Assembly (NCBI GenBank): GCA_023423935.1
Contig: JAFAEQ010000015.1
Location: 135,561-199,560, forward strand
DNA from: Pseudomonadota bacterium
Lineage (GTDB): Bacteria > Pseudomonadota > Gammaproteobacteria > Steroidobacterales > Steroidobacteraceae
Reading direction: 5' to 3'
DNA length: 64,000 bases
A program made the translations under genes and the position numbers. The first letter of the stretch is position 1. The number at the start of each line of letters is the position of its first letter. Of this stretch, positions 42,919-52,432 are shown in pieces. A model generated the notes under the pieces. It saw nothing but the letters and a program-made list of their open reading frames with translations. It ran no database searches and was not told the origin of the DNA.

Positions 42919-45237
42919 ATGCTCCCGTCTCGAATTGCCGCTGTAGCTGTGGTTTGCCAATCCGCGCTGTGGCTCAGCGGTCCGGTCAATGCTCAAGTCA
43001 TCGCGCTCGAAGAAATCGTCGTGTCCGCCACGAAGCGTGATACTTCCATCCAGAACGTCCCGCTGGCGATCAGCGCCATCGATGCGGATGCGTTGCGAGA
43101 TCAACAGATCCAGGACGTGCAGGACATTTCGCGCAGCGTTCCCGGCGTCTCCTTCACCAGCAGCCTGCCGGGTCGTGCCGTGGTCGTGTTGCGCGGTATC
43201 AGCCCCATCGGCGGTCAGCCCACTGTCGGTCTGTATCTCGATGACGTTCCGATGACCGGCAACATCGGTCTGCTGCAGGGCATGTCCGAGCCGCGTCTGC
43301 TCGATGTCGAGCGTGTCGAAGTGCTGAAGGGTCCGCAGGGCACGCTGTACGGCGCGAGCTCGATGGGCGGCGCGATCAAGCTGGTCAGCGCAAAGCCAGA
43401 CGCAGATGAGTTCAGCGCCACCGCCACCGCCGGCGTGAGCAGTGTCGCTCACGGCGACATGGGTTACGAAGGTCAGATGGTCCTCAACATTCCGCTGGTC
43501 GAGGGACGCAGCGCGCTGCGTATCGGCGGCGGTTATCGTCACGAAGGCGGTTACATCGACCGCGTGGCGGGAGAGCGCTGGGCGGATCTGTATCGTCGCG
43601 ATCCCGTGACGCTCGAGCCGCAGACGCAGCTGTCCGGCAACACGGTGAACAAGGAAGACATCAACGATCTCGATGTCACGATGGGCAAGATCGCGTTGCT
43701 GGTGAAGCCCACCGACAACAGCGAGATCGTCGCTTCCATCAACTACTCGAAGAGCGAGTACGGCGATCTCGGCCAGTACTGGGGCAACCTGGGCAAGTTC
43801 AAGACCTCCAGCGTGCTCGAACAGCCGGTGGTCGAGGATCTGACTCTGGGCAGCCTCTCCTACACCGTGGATTTCGATTCGGTGCAGCTCACCTCGCTCA
43901 CCGGCTACTTCCGTCGCGAAGTTGCACTGACGGGCGACTACACGTTCTACCTGCGCTCGCTGCTGGGTCCGACCGGTACCGGCGCGTACTTCGCCAACAT
44001 TCCGACCAATCGCGTGCAGTCGAACTTCGGCGAAACCTGGAGCCAGGAAATCCGCCTCGCCTCCACGGATTCATCCTCGCGCCTGCAGTGGCTCGTCGGC
44101 GTGTACGGTTCGGATACCAACACCAAGCGCGATCCGCGCATCAACAGCTTCGGCGTTTCGGCGCTCGTGCCCGACGCTCTTGCTCCGATGGTCGCAGGTG
44201 ATGTCGTGTTCGGCACCGATGGCGTGAGCGACATCAAGGACTTCGCAGTCTTCGGCGAGGCGACATACGAGCTCACCGACCGTCTGGGACTGACGGTGGG
44301 TGCCCGCTACTTCTACAACAAGAACGAGACCACCAACTCCAGCTTCGGACTGCTCGCTGGCGGCACGATCGCGCCGGTCACGATCAAGTCCAAGGAAGAC
44401 GGTGTGAATCCGAAGGTCACGCTCTCGTACGAGGCGGCCCCCGATCATCAGTTGTACGTGTCGGCGAGCAAGGGCTTCCGTCCGGGCGGCCCGAACACGC
44501 CGGTACCGGCATCGCAGTGTGCGGCTGACCTGGCACTGCTGGGTCGCACCGAGGCTCCCTCGGCTTACGATTCCGACTCGATGTGGAACTACGAGGTCGG
44601 TTCGAAGAACATGTTCGCGGATCGCCGCGTCACGTTGAACGGCGCGCTGTACTTCATCGACTGGTCGAAGATCCAGCAGAACGTGGCGCTGAGCTGCGGC
44701 TTCCCATTCATCGGCAACGTCGGTGAAGCGGAAAGCAAGGGCGCGGAGCTCGAGTTCCAGGCGCTGGTCACGGATCGCCTGATGGTCGGTTTCGGCGCTG
44801 CGTTGACCGATACCAAGATCACGCAGACGGTCACGGGTGTGACGGCTCAGGTGGGCGACGAAGTGCTCGGCGTGCCGGACACGATCCTGAACGGTTTCGT
44901 GCAGTACGAGTATCCGCTGGCCGGAGCCTACAGCCTGCGCGCGCGTGCGGATCATCAGTACCGCAGCTCGCAGTCGATGGCTTTCGAGAAGACGATTCGT
45001 GTCAATCTGATCGGTGGCGGCACCACGCTTCTGGACAATCCCGGTCGCGAGCAGGGTTCGGTCGCGCTGACCAACCTGTCGTTCGGACTGTATGCGGATG
45101 CCTACGATGTAGCGTTGCGCGTGCAGAACGTGTTCGATCGTGACGACGTGCTCGATCCGACCGTGCTGCTGCGTATTCCGCAGGTGTCGGCGCCGCTGCC
45201 GCGTACCATCGGTCTGCAAGCAACTTACAGGTTCTGA
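42919..45237 (+). CDS. TonB-dependent receptor, catabolic cluster
   Basis: A 772-aa receptor. The signal peptide MLPSRIAAVAVVCQSALWLS ends near PVNAQ. The TonB box LEEIVVSATKRDTSIQNVP and plug follow (VVLRGISPIGGQPTVGLYLD, VEVLKGPQGTLYGASSMGGA). This 'SATKR...QNVPLAISA' type is common for receptors that import small hydrophobic or aromatic compounds in Sphingomonads and relatives. The barrel ends in IGLQATYRF. The amidohydrolase ATG begins one base after its stop. The neighbours suggest uptake of a substrate that is hydrolysed and then activated with CoA. Confidence 0.93.
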   Translation: MLPSRIAAVAVVCQSALWLSGPVNAQVIALEEIVVSATKRDTSIQNVPLAISAIDADALRDQQIQDVQDISRSVPGVSFTSSLPGRAVVVLRGISPIGGQPTVGLYLDDVPMTGNIGLLQGMSEPRLLDVERVEVLKGPQGTLYGASSMGGAIKLVSAKPDADEFSATATAGVSSVAHGDMGYEGQMVLNIPLVEGRSALRIGGGYRHEGGYIDRVAGERWADLYRRDPVTLEPQTQLSGNTVNKEDINDLDVTMGKIALLVKPTDNSEIVASINYSKSEYGDLGQYWGNLGKFKTSSVLEQPVVEDLTLGSLSYTVDFDSVQLTSLTGYFRREVALTGDYTFYLRSLLGPTGTGAYFANIPTNRVQSNFGETWSQEIRLASTDSSSRLQWLVGVYGSDTNTKRDPRINSFGVSALVPDALAPMVAGDVVFGTDGVSDIKDFAVFGEATYELTDRLGLTVGARYFYNKNETTNSSFGLLAGGTIAPVTIKSKEDGVNPKVTLSYEAAPDHQLYVSASKGFRPGGPNTPVPASQCAADLALLGRTEAPSAYDSDSMWNYEVGSKNMFADRRVTLNGALYFIDWSKIQQNVALSCGFPFIGNVGEAESKGAELEFQALVTDRLMVGFGAALTDTKITQTVTGVTAQVGDEVLGVPDTILNGFVQYEYPLAGAYSLRARADHQYRSSQSMAFEKTIRVNLIGGGTTLLDNPGREQGSVALTNLSFGLYADAYDVALRVQNVFDRDDVLDPTVLLRIPQVSAPLPRTIGLQATYRF

Positions 45238-45238
45238 G

Positions 45239-46726
45239 ATGAAGCAAACGTATGACGCATGGCGGCCAGCGGTGCATTCGGCGGGTGCGCCATCGCGTCG
45301 TACGCCCCGGGTGTTGCGGCCCGTCTTCGCGCGAGCAGTGCTGACCGCACTGCTCGCGTGTGTCTCGGTCACGATCGCACACGCAGCGCGCCCGATCGTG
45401 TTGCGCAACGTCGATGTGATCACGATGAGCGGGCCGGAGGTGCTGCGCGATCGTACGGTCGTCGTGCGAGACGGTGTGATCGAATCCGTCGATGCCAAGG
45501 AACTGCCCGCAGGCGCGACGATCATTAATGCGAAGGGCAAGTATCTGATGCCTGGACTGTGCGATATGCACGTCCACGTCGGCGACGAGTCTGTTCGTAC
45601 CCTGGCACCGGAGGCCGTAGAACCTGCGATTGCCCGTACTCAGGGCGAGCTGCTCGTCTTTCTGCGCTCGGGCATCACCTGCATGCGCAACATGAGCGGC
45701 AGCCCCTTTCATCTGGAGCTGCGCAAGAAGCTCGAGTCGGGCGAGGTGCTCGGTCCGCGCATGGTGACCACCAGCCCGATCGTGGATGGCGATCCGCCGG
45801 TCTGGCCGTTCGCAACGAAACTGGCTGATCCCGCACAGGCGCGCGACCTGGTGCGGTCATTCAAGGATCAGGGTTACGACACGATCAAGGTTTACAACGG
45901 CCTCAGCCGTGATGCGTATGCGGCGTTGACCGTCGCTGCGCGCGGTGCCGGCATGAAGGTGTCGGGCCATGTGCCATTCTCGATTGGTATCTGGGGTGCG
46001 CTCGCCGCTGGGCAGCACTCCATCGAACACTTCCGTGGTTACGATTTCAATCCCGCCATGGCGCCTGGCGCATCGAGTGCCAACGATCGCTTCAAATGGT
46101 GGTTCTCACTGAGCGACGAAGATCTCCGACGGCTCGCTCGCGCCACTGCAGAAGCAGGCATCTACAACGCGCCGACGTTGAATCTGATGGAACTCGCGAT
46201 CGGCGGCGAGGAGCGCAAGGCACTGGCCAAGCGTCGTGAAATCCGCGATCTGCCGCCTGGATTACGCAAGAGCGTGCTCGATGATTTCGCCGTCCAGCTC
46301 TTCTCGAGCGAGGTGCTCAAGGCCATGCGCGACAGTCTGCCGGTGCAGCAGAAGCTCGTGCGTTACATGGTCGAGGCCGGTGCGCCCGTGATGGCGGGGA
46401 CCGACACGCCTGCGCTCGGCGCCATTCCAGGAGCGGCGCTGCATCGTGAGATCGAGCTGATGGCAGCCGCAGGCATCGGCAACTTCGAAGCGTTGCGTAC
46501 CGCCACGGTCGTACCGGCACGGTACTTTCAGAACGACGGGACTCTGGGCACGGTCGAAGCAGGCAAGCAGGCCGATCTGTTGCTGCTGGATGCGAATCCG
46601 CTCGAGGACATCGGCAACACACGCAAGATTGCCGGCGTGATGCTGCGCGGAGAGTGGTTCAGTGCAGCGGATCTGACGCTGCGCCTGAAGCGCGCAGCGA
46701 AAGCCGAAAGCGAATCGCAAGAATGA
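45239..46726 (+). CDS. Metal-dependent amidohydrolase, exported
   Basis: A 495-aa amidohydrolase-superfamily enzyme of the imidazolonepropionase/Xaa-Pro-dipeptidase-like subgroup. The first 50 residues are basic with a hydrophobic segment (VLTALLACVSVTIAHA), so it is probably exported. Metal ligands in family order are His111-x-His113 (DMHVHVGDE), Lys217 (TIKVYNG, the usual carboxylated lysine), His244 (SGHVPF), His264 (SIEHFRG) and Asp389 (AGTDTP). It hydrolyses an amide, ester or peptide-like bond. It is the last gene of the cluster and probably liberates the acid that the CoA ligase uses. Confidence 0.9.
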   Translation: MKQTYDAWRPAVHSAGAPSRRTPRVLRPVFARAVLTALLACVSVTIAHAARPIVLRNVDVITMSGPEVLRDRTVVVRDGVIESVDAKELPAGATIINAKGKYLMPGLCDMHVHVGDESVRTLAPEAVEPAIARTQGELLVFLRSGITCMRNMSGSPFHLELRKKLESGEVLGPRMVTTSPIVDGDPPVWPFATKLADPAQARDLVRSFKDQGYDTIKVYNGLSRDAYAALTVAARGAGMKVSGHVPFSIGIWGALAAGQHSIEHFRGYDFNPAMAPGASSANDRFKWWFSLSDEDLRRLARATAEAGIYNAPTLNLMELAIGGEERKALAKRREIRDLPPGLRKSVLDDFAVQLFSSEVLKAMRDSLPVQQKLVRYMVEAGAPVMAGTDTPALGAIPGAALHREIELMAAAGIGNFEALRTATVVPARYFQNDGTLGTVEAGKQADLLLLDANPLEDIGNTRKIAGVMLRGEWFSAADLTLRLKRAAKAESESQE

Positions 46727-46733
46727 AACGAGC

Positions 46734-46751
46734 CGCGGGCCTCAGCCCGCG
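46734..46751. terminator. Bidirectional hairpin between convergent genes
   Basis: CGCGGGC / GCCCGCG around CTCA. It lies after the amidohydrolase stop, and the stop codon of the convergent thioesterase (46742-46744) is in its loop. It has a GC-rich stem but no T-tract. Confidence 0.5.
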
Positions 46752-47152
46752 CGCGTGCTGTAGCAGCCTCTGCCCAGCGCGACGACCTTCCCTTGTGCGT
46801 CTTCGACAGTGACGTCGACGACGCCCACGCTCTTGCCCAGTCGCTGCACCTGCGCAATGGCCGTGAGCTCCGGTGCGGTACCGGGCCGCAGATAATCCAC
46901 GCGGAAATTGATCGTCGGCACGCCATGTCCGAGCAGGGCGATCAAGGCGAAATCACCCGCGATGTCGATCAGGCCTGCGATGGCGGCGCCGTGATACTGA
47001 CCGCTGCCGTCGTTACGCTCCACGCTCGATGTGAACGGCATCCGCATCGTGAGCCGCTGTGCGTCGCGATCTACCGCCGTGATCGTCAGATCCCAGGCAC
47101 GATGCAGGGGACTCGTCTCCAGAAGTGCCTGCAGCTCCGTATCGTTCATCAT
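46742..47152 (-). CDS. PaaI/4HBT family thioesterase
   Basis: A 136-aa hot-dog-fold protein. The segment NDGSGQYHGAAIAGLIDIAGDFAL matches the PaaI-type active region (the 'HGG...aD' pattern with Asn/His and Asp). RVDYLRPG and the C-terminal GKVVALGRGCYS strands complete the fold. It hydrolyses acyl- or aryl-CoA thioesters. It follows the VOC-family gene with a 4-base gap, so they form a two-gene operon. Starting at the second Met is also possible. Confidence 0.85.
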   Translation of the reverse strand: MMNDTELQALLETSPLHRAWDLTITAVDRDAQRLTMRMPFTSSVERNDGSGQYHGAAIAGLIDIAGDFALIALLGHGVPTINFRVDYLRPGTAPELTAIAQVQRLGKSVGVVDVTVEDAQGKVVALGRGCYSTRAG

Positions 47153-47156
47153 CGAC

Positions 47157-47822
47157 TTACCACTTGAGTGTGAGAGGCAGCGTGCTCAGGGTGAGCGAGC
47201 GCTGCTGAACATTTCGATCGAATGTGACGCACAGGTGATGCGTCGGCGCCTGTGCGACACGCAGCTCCCCACTTGCGACGCCTTCGAGATCCGCAATCGA
47301 AGCGAGCGGGCTTACGAGCTCAACTGATGTCAGTGTCCGGGCACCGCATGCATGCGTCAGCGGCTGTGCACGTTCCGGTGGATAGCGATCGGGGCGGGTG
47401 AAGTAGGGCATATAGAAAATGAACGGCTCCGCGATCTCTTCGCAGCGTGCCGAGATCTCGTAGGAGGGCAGACCGTTCGGCAGATACTTGGGTCCGTAGG
47501 TCCAGGTGCGGAAAGGCGCTGCCACCGCTCGAGTCGAGCTCGGCCGGAAACACAGGCCGAACGGCGAGGCAGTGCGGCCCTGACCTTCCCAGCGCTGGGC
47601 AAGTCCTGTACGTGCGGCCGAGCCACTGCGCGTCACCTCCAAGTCCACGACATACAGGAACTCCAGCATCGCGTTCTCGAAAAAGAAGCGACGACAGGCG
47701 GTTCCCTGGCCGGCATGCGTATTGGGCGAACCTTCCTGGAATCCGGCGGCTCGCAGTTCCTCGGCTTCCGGCGCGTCCGGTTGCGAGAACACGAAAAGGT
47801 GATCGATCTCGAGCGTACTCAT
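47157..47822 (-). CDS. VOC/glyoxalase-like protein
   Basis: A 221-aa protein starting MSTLEIDHLFVFSQPDAPEA. The opening (beta strand, His, 'F' pattern) and the segments ACRRFFFENAMLEFLYVVDL are those of glyoxalase-like/VOC domain proteins. The C-terminal half (PTHHLCVTFDRNVQQRSLTL) is less typical. The function is unknown; VOC proteins bind a metal and act as isomerases, dioxygenases or resistance proteins. It is transcribed together with the thioesterase downstream. Confidence 0.75.
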   Translation of the reverse strand: MSTLEIDHLFVFSQPDAPEAEELRAAGFQEGSPNTHAGQGTACRRFFFENAMLEFLYVVDLEVTRSGSAARTGLAQRWEGQGRTASPFGLCFRPSSTRAVAAPFRTWTYGPKYLPNGLPSYEISARCEEIAEPFIFYMPYFTRPDRYPPERAQPLTHACGARTLTSVELVSPLASIADLEGVASGELRVAQAPTHHLCVTFDRNVQQRSLTLSTLPLTLKW

Positions 47823-48080
47823 GGTTGCGATGGTGCCACCCCGAGATTCGCTGCGAGCGTCGTGATCTGCCGCGAGATCCTCTTTCAACACGAAGAGTTC
47901 CGTTTGCATAGAAGAGCTGCAGCGCTCCAAGAAAGGCTAGACACGCGATTCCACTCGTGTGCGACGCCGGGGAATGCGCAATGCCATAAATCGACGAAGC
48001 GTGTGAGATCGATCCTGTGGCCGCGACAGTACAGGGACAGCCGATCCAAGCTGCCGTGCGAGCAGCGCAGCGGGCAAGAG

Positions 48081-48515
48081 ATGAAGCCAACCAAAGCATG
48101 TCCCGTCCTCGTTCGTGGAACAGGGCTCGAAGCGAGCCTCCTCGCCTTCGAGCATCCTCACGCGGGTCTGCAGCTGGTCAAAGGGACGATCGAGCCGGGC
48201 GAATCGGCAGGCCAGGCCGCGATTCGCGAGTTGAAGGAAGAGGCGGGTGTCGAGGGTGTCGTCGTGCGCGATCTGGGTCTGTGGAGATCCGGTCGCAAGC
48301 ATCACATCTGGTCATTCCATCTGTGCCAGACACAGACGTTCCTGCCTGAGACCTGGTCGCACTATTGCCTCGACGACGGTGGTCACGCGTTCAGGTTTTT
48401 CTGGCAACCGCTGGCGAGTCCCCTGTCCGACACATGGCATCCGATCCATGTCGCAGCCGTCGAGTTCGTGCGGTGCGCGTTGCTCCAATATCCCTACGCC
48501 GCTTCCGTCGGTTGA
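48081..48515 (+). CDS. Nudix hydrolase
   Basis: A 144-aa pyrophosphohydrolase. The Nudix box GTIEPGESAGQAAIRELKEE with following AGV fits the consensus Gx5Ex7REUXEExGU exactly. The start ATG (MKPTKACPVLVRGTG) is preceded by GGGCAAGAG. The reading frame is open further upstream but that part has no similarity to the family. Nudix enzymes clear toxic nucleotides or nucleotide sugars; the exact substrate is not readable. Confidence 0.9.
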   Translation: MKPTKACPVLVRGTGLEASLLAFEHPHAGLQLVKGTIEPGESAGQAAIRELKEEAGVEGVVVRDLGLWRSGRKHHIWSFHLCQTQTFLPETWSHYCLDDGGHAFRFFWQPLASPLSDTWHPIHVAAVEFVRCALLQYPYAASVG

Positions 48516-48593
48516 GGCATCGCGCCGCGGGGCTGGTATTGTCAGCCCTGCTTCCTGACGCGCCGCTCTGTCCGCGCTACAAAGGCCAAGTCG

Positions 48594-49022
48594 ATGTCGA
48601 ATGAACAAATCTCCGTGCGCCTGTTGACGGGTCAGTGTCTGTGCGGGGCTGTCGAGTATCAGGTGAGCGATGCGTTCGACTACGCGCTGAACTGTCATTG
48701 CTCGCTATGTCGACGCTCCACCGGCGCTGCGTTCAAGCCGTTCGGCGGAATCGCAGGCGATCAACTGAGCCTGGTGCGAGGCGCGGACACACTGCTCATC
48801 TACGGCAGCGATGCTGCGCATGACGTGCATTGCCGGATCTGCGGTTCACTGCTCTATTCGATGCTGGATCACGGCGCGAAGGTCCATGTCACTTACGGGA
48901 CGCTGCTGCAATCGCCCTCGTTGCAGCCGACGGCGCACATCTTCGTCGGATCGAAAGCGTCCTGGCATGTGATTGCGGATGGGTTGCCGCAGCATGAGGA
49001 GTTTCCAATGAGTGATGAGTGA
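48594..49022 (+). CDS. GFA family (glutathione-dependent formaldehyde-activating-like) protein
   Basis: A 142-aa zinc-binding protein of the CENP-V/GFA family. The cysteines that bind two zinc ions are present in CLCGAVEY, NCHCSLCRRSTG and HCRICGSLLY. Most members are of unknown function; few are true formaldehyde-activating enzymes. The last four residues before the stop are MSDE, and these codons are the first units of the GTGATGA/AATGAGT repeat tract that follows. This mirrors the acetyltransferase at 28042, whose last residues are MSNE. Confidence 0.88.
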   Translation: MSNEQISVRLLTGQCLCGAVEYQVSDAFDYALNCHCSLCRRSTGAAFKPFGGIAGDQLSLVRGADTLLIYGSDAAHDVHCRICGSLLYSMLDHGAKVHVTYGTLLQSPSLQPTAHIFVGSKASWHVIADGLPQHEEFPMSDE

Positions 49023-49195
49023 TGGGTGATGAGTGATGGGTGATGGGTGATGAGGAATGAGCAGTAGCAATGAGTAATTAGCAAGGAGCAATGAGGAATG
49101 AGGAATGAGGAATGAGGAATGAGGAATGAGGAATGAGGAATGAGTAGTTAGCAGTGAGCAATGAGTAATGGAAGGGAATCCAGGAATGAGTAGGG
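49008..49195 (+). repeat. Heptamer repeat tract after GFA gene
   Basis: Begins inside the gene's last codons. First come GAGTGAT/GGGTGAT heptamers, then mixed AATGAGT/AATTAGC units, then seven clean copies of GAATGAG (49096-49144), then decaying units to about 49195. The same GAATGAG array occurs at 28599. Confidence 0.92.
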
Positions 49196-49237
49196 AGTAA
49201 TTGAGAGAGAGGAGAGGGTGGAGCGATCAGGAAACGC

Positions 49238-50041
49238 TCAGGCGAGCGTTTGGAGGAGCTTCATGGCGCCGGCGGGGGCGCGTTCCTTGGCGCCATTGAT
49301 GAAGTAGATGAAGACATCGCGAGGTGTCTTGGCTTTGGAGCTGCTCGCCGCGACGCGCGGAAGATCTGTCGGCTCCGAGCCGGCAGCCCATAAGCGTGCC
49401 CGTTGCGCCCATTGCTCGATGGCGGCGAGTGGATAGCCGGTGGGTTCGTGCGAGACGCTGCGTCGCAGGCGGGCGTAGATGAATTCGCCGGTTGCATCGG
49501 CAAAGCCGGGGTACTCCTCGTCATCTTCGAGAACGACGGTGACTTTGCGTTCACGCGCAAGCTCGAGAAACGCCGTCGTCGCAAAGCTTCCATGCCGGAC
49601 CTCCAGAGCGTGCCGTAGCTTCAGGCCGTGCGCCTCGCCCGGCAGCAGATCCAGAAATCGCTGCATGTCGTCGGCCTGGAAGGGATGCTTGGGGTCGAGC
49701 TGCCAGAGGAGCGGTCCGAGCTTGTCGCCCAATTCGGTCACGCCACTGTCGATGAAGCGCCCGATGTGAGGTCCAGCGTCTGCCAGCACGCGCCGTTGCG
49801 CGATGAAGCGCGGCGCCTTGACCGAGAACATGAAGTCCTGCGGCGTCGAGTCGTGCCACTTGGCAAAGACTTCGGGCTTCTGCAATCGGTAGAACGTGCT
49901 GTTGATCTCGATCGCGGTGACCTTGCGGCTCGCATAGTCGAGCTCGTCCTTCTTGCTCACGTTCGCTGGATAGAACGTCTCGCGCCAGGGTTCGTAGCTC
50001 CATCCGCCGATGCCGACCCGAATGCGACCGTGCTTAGCCAT
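49238..50041 (-). CDS. DUF72 family protein
   Basis: A 267-aa protein of the DUF72 family (TIM-barrel-like, YecE type). The opening RIRVGIGGWSYEPWRETFYP, the segments YASRKVTAIEINSTFYRLQK, FMFSVKAPRFIAQRR and FLDLLPGEAHGLKLRHALEV, and the C-terminal DVFIYFINGAKERAPAGA are all typical. Its function is not known. It is divergent from the trehalase gene, with 262 bases between. Confidence 0.9.
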   Translation of the reverse strand: MAKHGRIRVGIGGWSYEPWRETFYPANVSKKDELDYASRKVTAIEINSTFYRLQKPEVFAKWHDSTPQDFMFSVKAPRFIAQRRVLADAGPHIGRFIDSGVTELGDKLGPLLWQLDPKHPFQADDMQRFLDLLPGEAHGLKLRHALEVRHGSFATTAFLELARERKVTVVLEDDEEYPGFADATGEFIYARLRRSVSHEPTGYPLAAIEQWAQRARLWAAGSEPTDLPRVAASSSKAKTPRDVFIYFINGAKERAPAGAMKLLQTLA

Positions 50042-50303
50042 ATGCGTCCTGATTGTCCGCTGGAGGTGGGAGAGGATGACGGTCCCGCAGCGCGATGGAA
50101 AGTCATCTCTAAGGCAAGCCCTGAACTTGAGGGCGCGTGAGCGTCAGGTCATGGATTGCGCCGCAATTTCACGGGAAACTGGCGACTCCATCGGCCATTG
50201 ACCCGTCCTCGTGTTGTCCATCTTTGCCCTCTATTCGCGACTCGCGAATCAGTCGCTCGTGGTTCACTATCAGCTCTCCACGATCGAATATTCCCTGGTG
50301 GCA

Positions 50304-51896
50304 ATGATTTCCCATCCTTCTCATCTGCCCATCGTCTTGCTGGTGCTGATCGGCCTCGCAGGTTGTGCCACGACGCCGCCGCCTGCTGCGACGATGCCGC
50401 CGACTCCGTCCGAGACCTACGGCGAGCTCTTCCGCGATGTTCAGATGGAGCGCGTCTTCCCCGACGGCAAGACCTTCGTCGATGCTGTCGCCCGGCGCGA
50501 TCCGCGGCAGATCGTAAGCGAATACGAACGTGAAAAGTCCCGCGCCGACTTCGACCTGAAATCGTTCGTGACGCGCGAGTTCAACGCGCCGCAGGTGGAA
50601 GCGTCGGACTATCAGAGCATCCAGGGCGAACCCGTCATCGAGCACATCGATCGGCTCTGGCCGGTCCTCACGCGCGATCCAGCCGTGGAGATCGAGTATT
50701 CCAGTCGCCTGCCGCTGCCCGAGCGCTATGTGGTACCCGGCGGACGCTTTCGCGAGATGTACTACTGGGATTCGTATTTCACGATGCTCGGTCTGCAGAC
50801 CAGCGGCCGGCACGATCTGGTCCGCTCGATGTGCGAGAACTTCGCGCTCCTGATCGACCGGTACGGTCACATCCCCAACGGCAACCGCAGCTACTACCTC
50901 AGCCGTTCGCAGCCACCGTTCTTCGCCGCCATGGTGGAGCTGCTCGCCCAGCATGAAGGTCCCAACGTCTATCGCGAGTTTCGTGAAGCGCTGCAGAAGG
51001 AATACGACTTCTGGATGGAAGGCGCGGAGGCATTGCGTCCGGGCGAAGCGCATCGACGTGTCGTGCGTCTGAAGAGTGGCGAACTGCTCAATCGCTACTG
51101 GGACGACAGCGCCACGCCGCGCGACGAGTCCTATCGCGAGGACATCCTCACCGCGCAAGCCTCCCAGCGACCGAAGGAGGAGGTGTATCGAAACCTGCGT
51201 GCTGCAGCCGAAAGCGGCTGGGACTTCAGCTCACGTTGGTTCGCCGACGGCAAATCGCTCGCCACGATCCGCACCGTCGATCTCATACCGCCCGATCTCA
51301 ACGCGCTGCTCTATCAGCTCGAAGAGACGCTGAGCCGTGCTTATGCGCCGGACGACGCTCGACGCAGCAACGAGTTCCGCGAGAAAGCACAGGCGCGCCG
51401 CGAAGCGATGCAGCGCCACCTGTGGGACCCGAAGATCAACGCGTTCACGGACTACCTGTGGAACGAAGACCGCACGACGCAGCAGGTCACCGCAGCCACC
51501 GTCGCGCCATTGTTCTTCGGCGTCGCCAGCAACGATCAGGCGAAGGCAACGGCAGCGACGATCGCGAACGACCTGCTCGCCCCCCATGGCATCGTCACGA
51601 CGAAAGTGACGACCGGCGAGCAATGGGATGCACCCAACGGCTGGGCGCCGCATCAGTGGATGGCCGTCGAAGGGCTGCGCCGCTACGGACAGAACGAACT
51701 CGCAGCAGAGATCGCCCAGCGCTGGGTAAGGCAGAACGTCGCGGTCTATCGCGCGACCGGCAAGCTCGTCGAGAAATACGACGTCGTCACCGGCGGCGGC
51801 GAAGCCGGCGGCGGCGAATACCCACTCCAGGACGGCTTCGGCTGGACCAATGGCGTACTCCGAGCTCTGCTGGATCGGTATCCGGAGTTGAAGTAA
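50304..51896 (+). CDS. treA: Periplasmic trehalase, GH37, lipoprotein
   Basis: A 530-aa GH37 trehalase that splits trehalose into two glucoses by inversion. The ATG (MISHPSHLPIVLLVLIGLAG followed by CATT) gives a lipoprotein signal, so it is anchored in the periplasm. The two GH37 signatures are present: PGGRFREMYYWDSYFTMLGL and QWDAPNGWAPHQWMAVEG. Glu in KLVEKYDV near the C-terminus and Asp in SGWDFSSRW are in the positions of the catalytic residues. The C-terminal glycine-rich GGGGYPLQDGFGWTNG-like loop is normal for the family. It uses an upstream gap of 262 bases for its promoter. Confidence 0.94.
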   Translation: MISHPSHLPIVLLVLIGLAGCATTPPPAATMPPTPSETYGELFRDVQMERVFPDGKTFVDAVARRDPRQIVSEYEREKSRADFDLKSFVTREFNAPQVEASDYQSIQGEPVIEHIDRLWPVLTRDPAVEIEYSSRLPLPERYVVPGGRFREMYYWDSYFTMLGLQTSGRHDLVRSMCENFALLIDRYGHIPNGNRSYYLSRSQPPFFAAMVELLAQHEGPNVYREFREALQKEYDFWMEGAEALRPGEAHRRVVRLKSGELLNRYWDDSATPRDESYREDILTAQASQRPKEEVYRNLRAAAESGWDFSSRWFADGKSLATIRTVDLIPPDLNALLYQLEETLSRAYAPDDARRSNEFREKAQARREAMQRHLWDPKINAFTDYLWNEDRTTQQVTAATVAPLFFGVASNDQAKATAATIANDLLAPHGIVTTKVTTGEQWDAPNGWAPHQWMAVEGLRRYGQNELAAEIAQRWVRQNVAVYRATGKLVEKYDVVTGGGEAGGGEYPLQDGFGWTNGVLRALLDRYPELK

Positions 51897-52432
51897 GAAG
51901 AAGAGGGGAGCCGCAAAGACCGCATAAAAGAATGGGAGTTACCAGAATCGGAGTAACCACATAGAACACATAGAGCACAAAGGTCGGAGATGGCGGGAGA
52001 TATCAGTGATAGCGGTGATAGCGGGAGATCAGTGATAGCAGTGACGCCGGTGATGGCAGTGATGACGGCCAGAGCGGTGTGTTCGACCGATGTATCCCCG
52101 TGAACCCTGTGATCCCCGTGGACTTCTTAACTCTGGCTCTTCGCGGGCCTTGGCGGTGATGCCAGTGAAGGCGGTGATGGCAGTGATGACGGCCAGAAAG
52201 TAGCCGCGATGTCTCCGACGTATATATCCCCGTGAACCCTGTGCCCCCCGTGGAGATTCTTAACTCTGTGCTCTTTGGACGTATTGGGGTGATGGCAGTG
52301 AAGGCGGTGATGGCAGTGATGACGGTCAGAGCGATGCGCTTCTGCATTACCCCGTGGACCCCGTGCCCCCCGTGGAGATCTTTGTCTCAGCTCAAAAACT
52401 CTGTGTCCTCTGTGTGAACCCTATCCAGGGGT
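51897..52432. repeat. Array of degenerate 9-mer repeats (minus orientation)
   Basis: No gene. The tract is built from three kinds of period-9 blocks, for example CCCGTGGAC-CCCGTGCCC (52351-52377), GTGATGGCA-GTGAAGGCG (52289-52324) and CTCTGTGTC-CTCTGTGTG-type sequence near 52400. The same blocks, reverse complemented, make up 61655-62630. The unit of about 130-190 bases recurs about three times. Confidence 0.85.
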
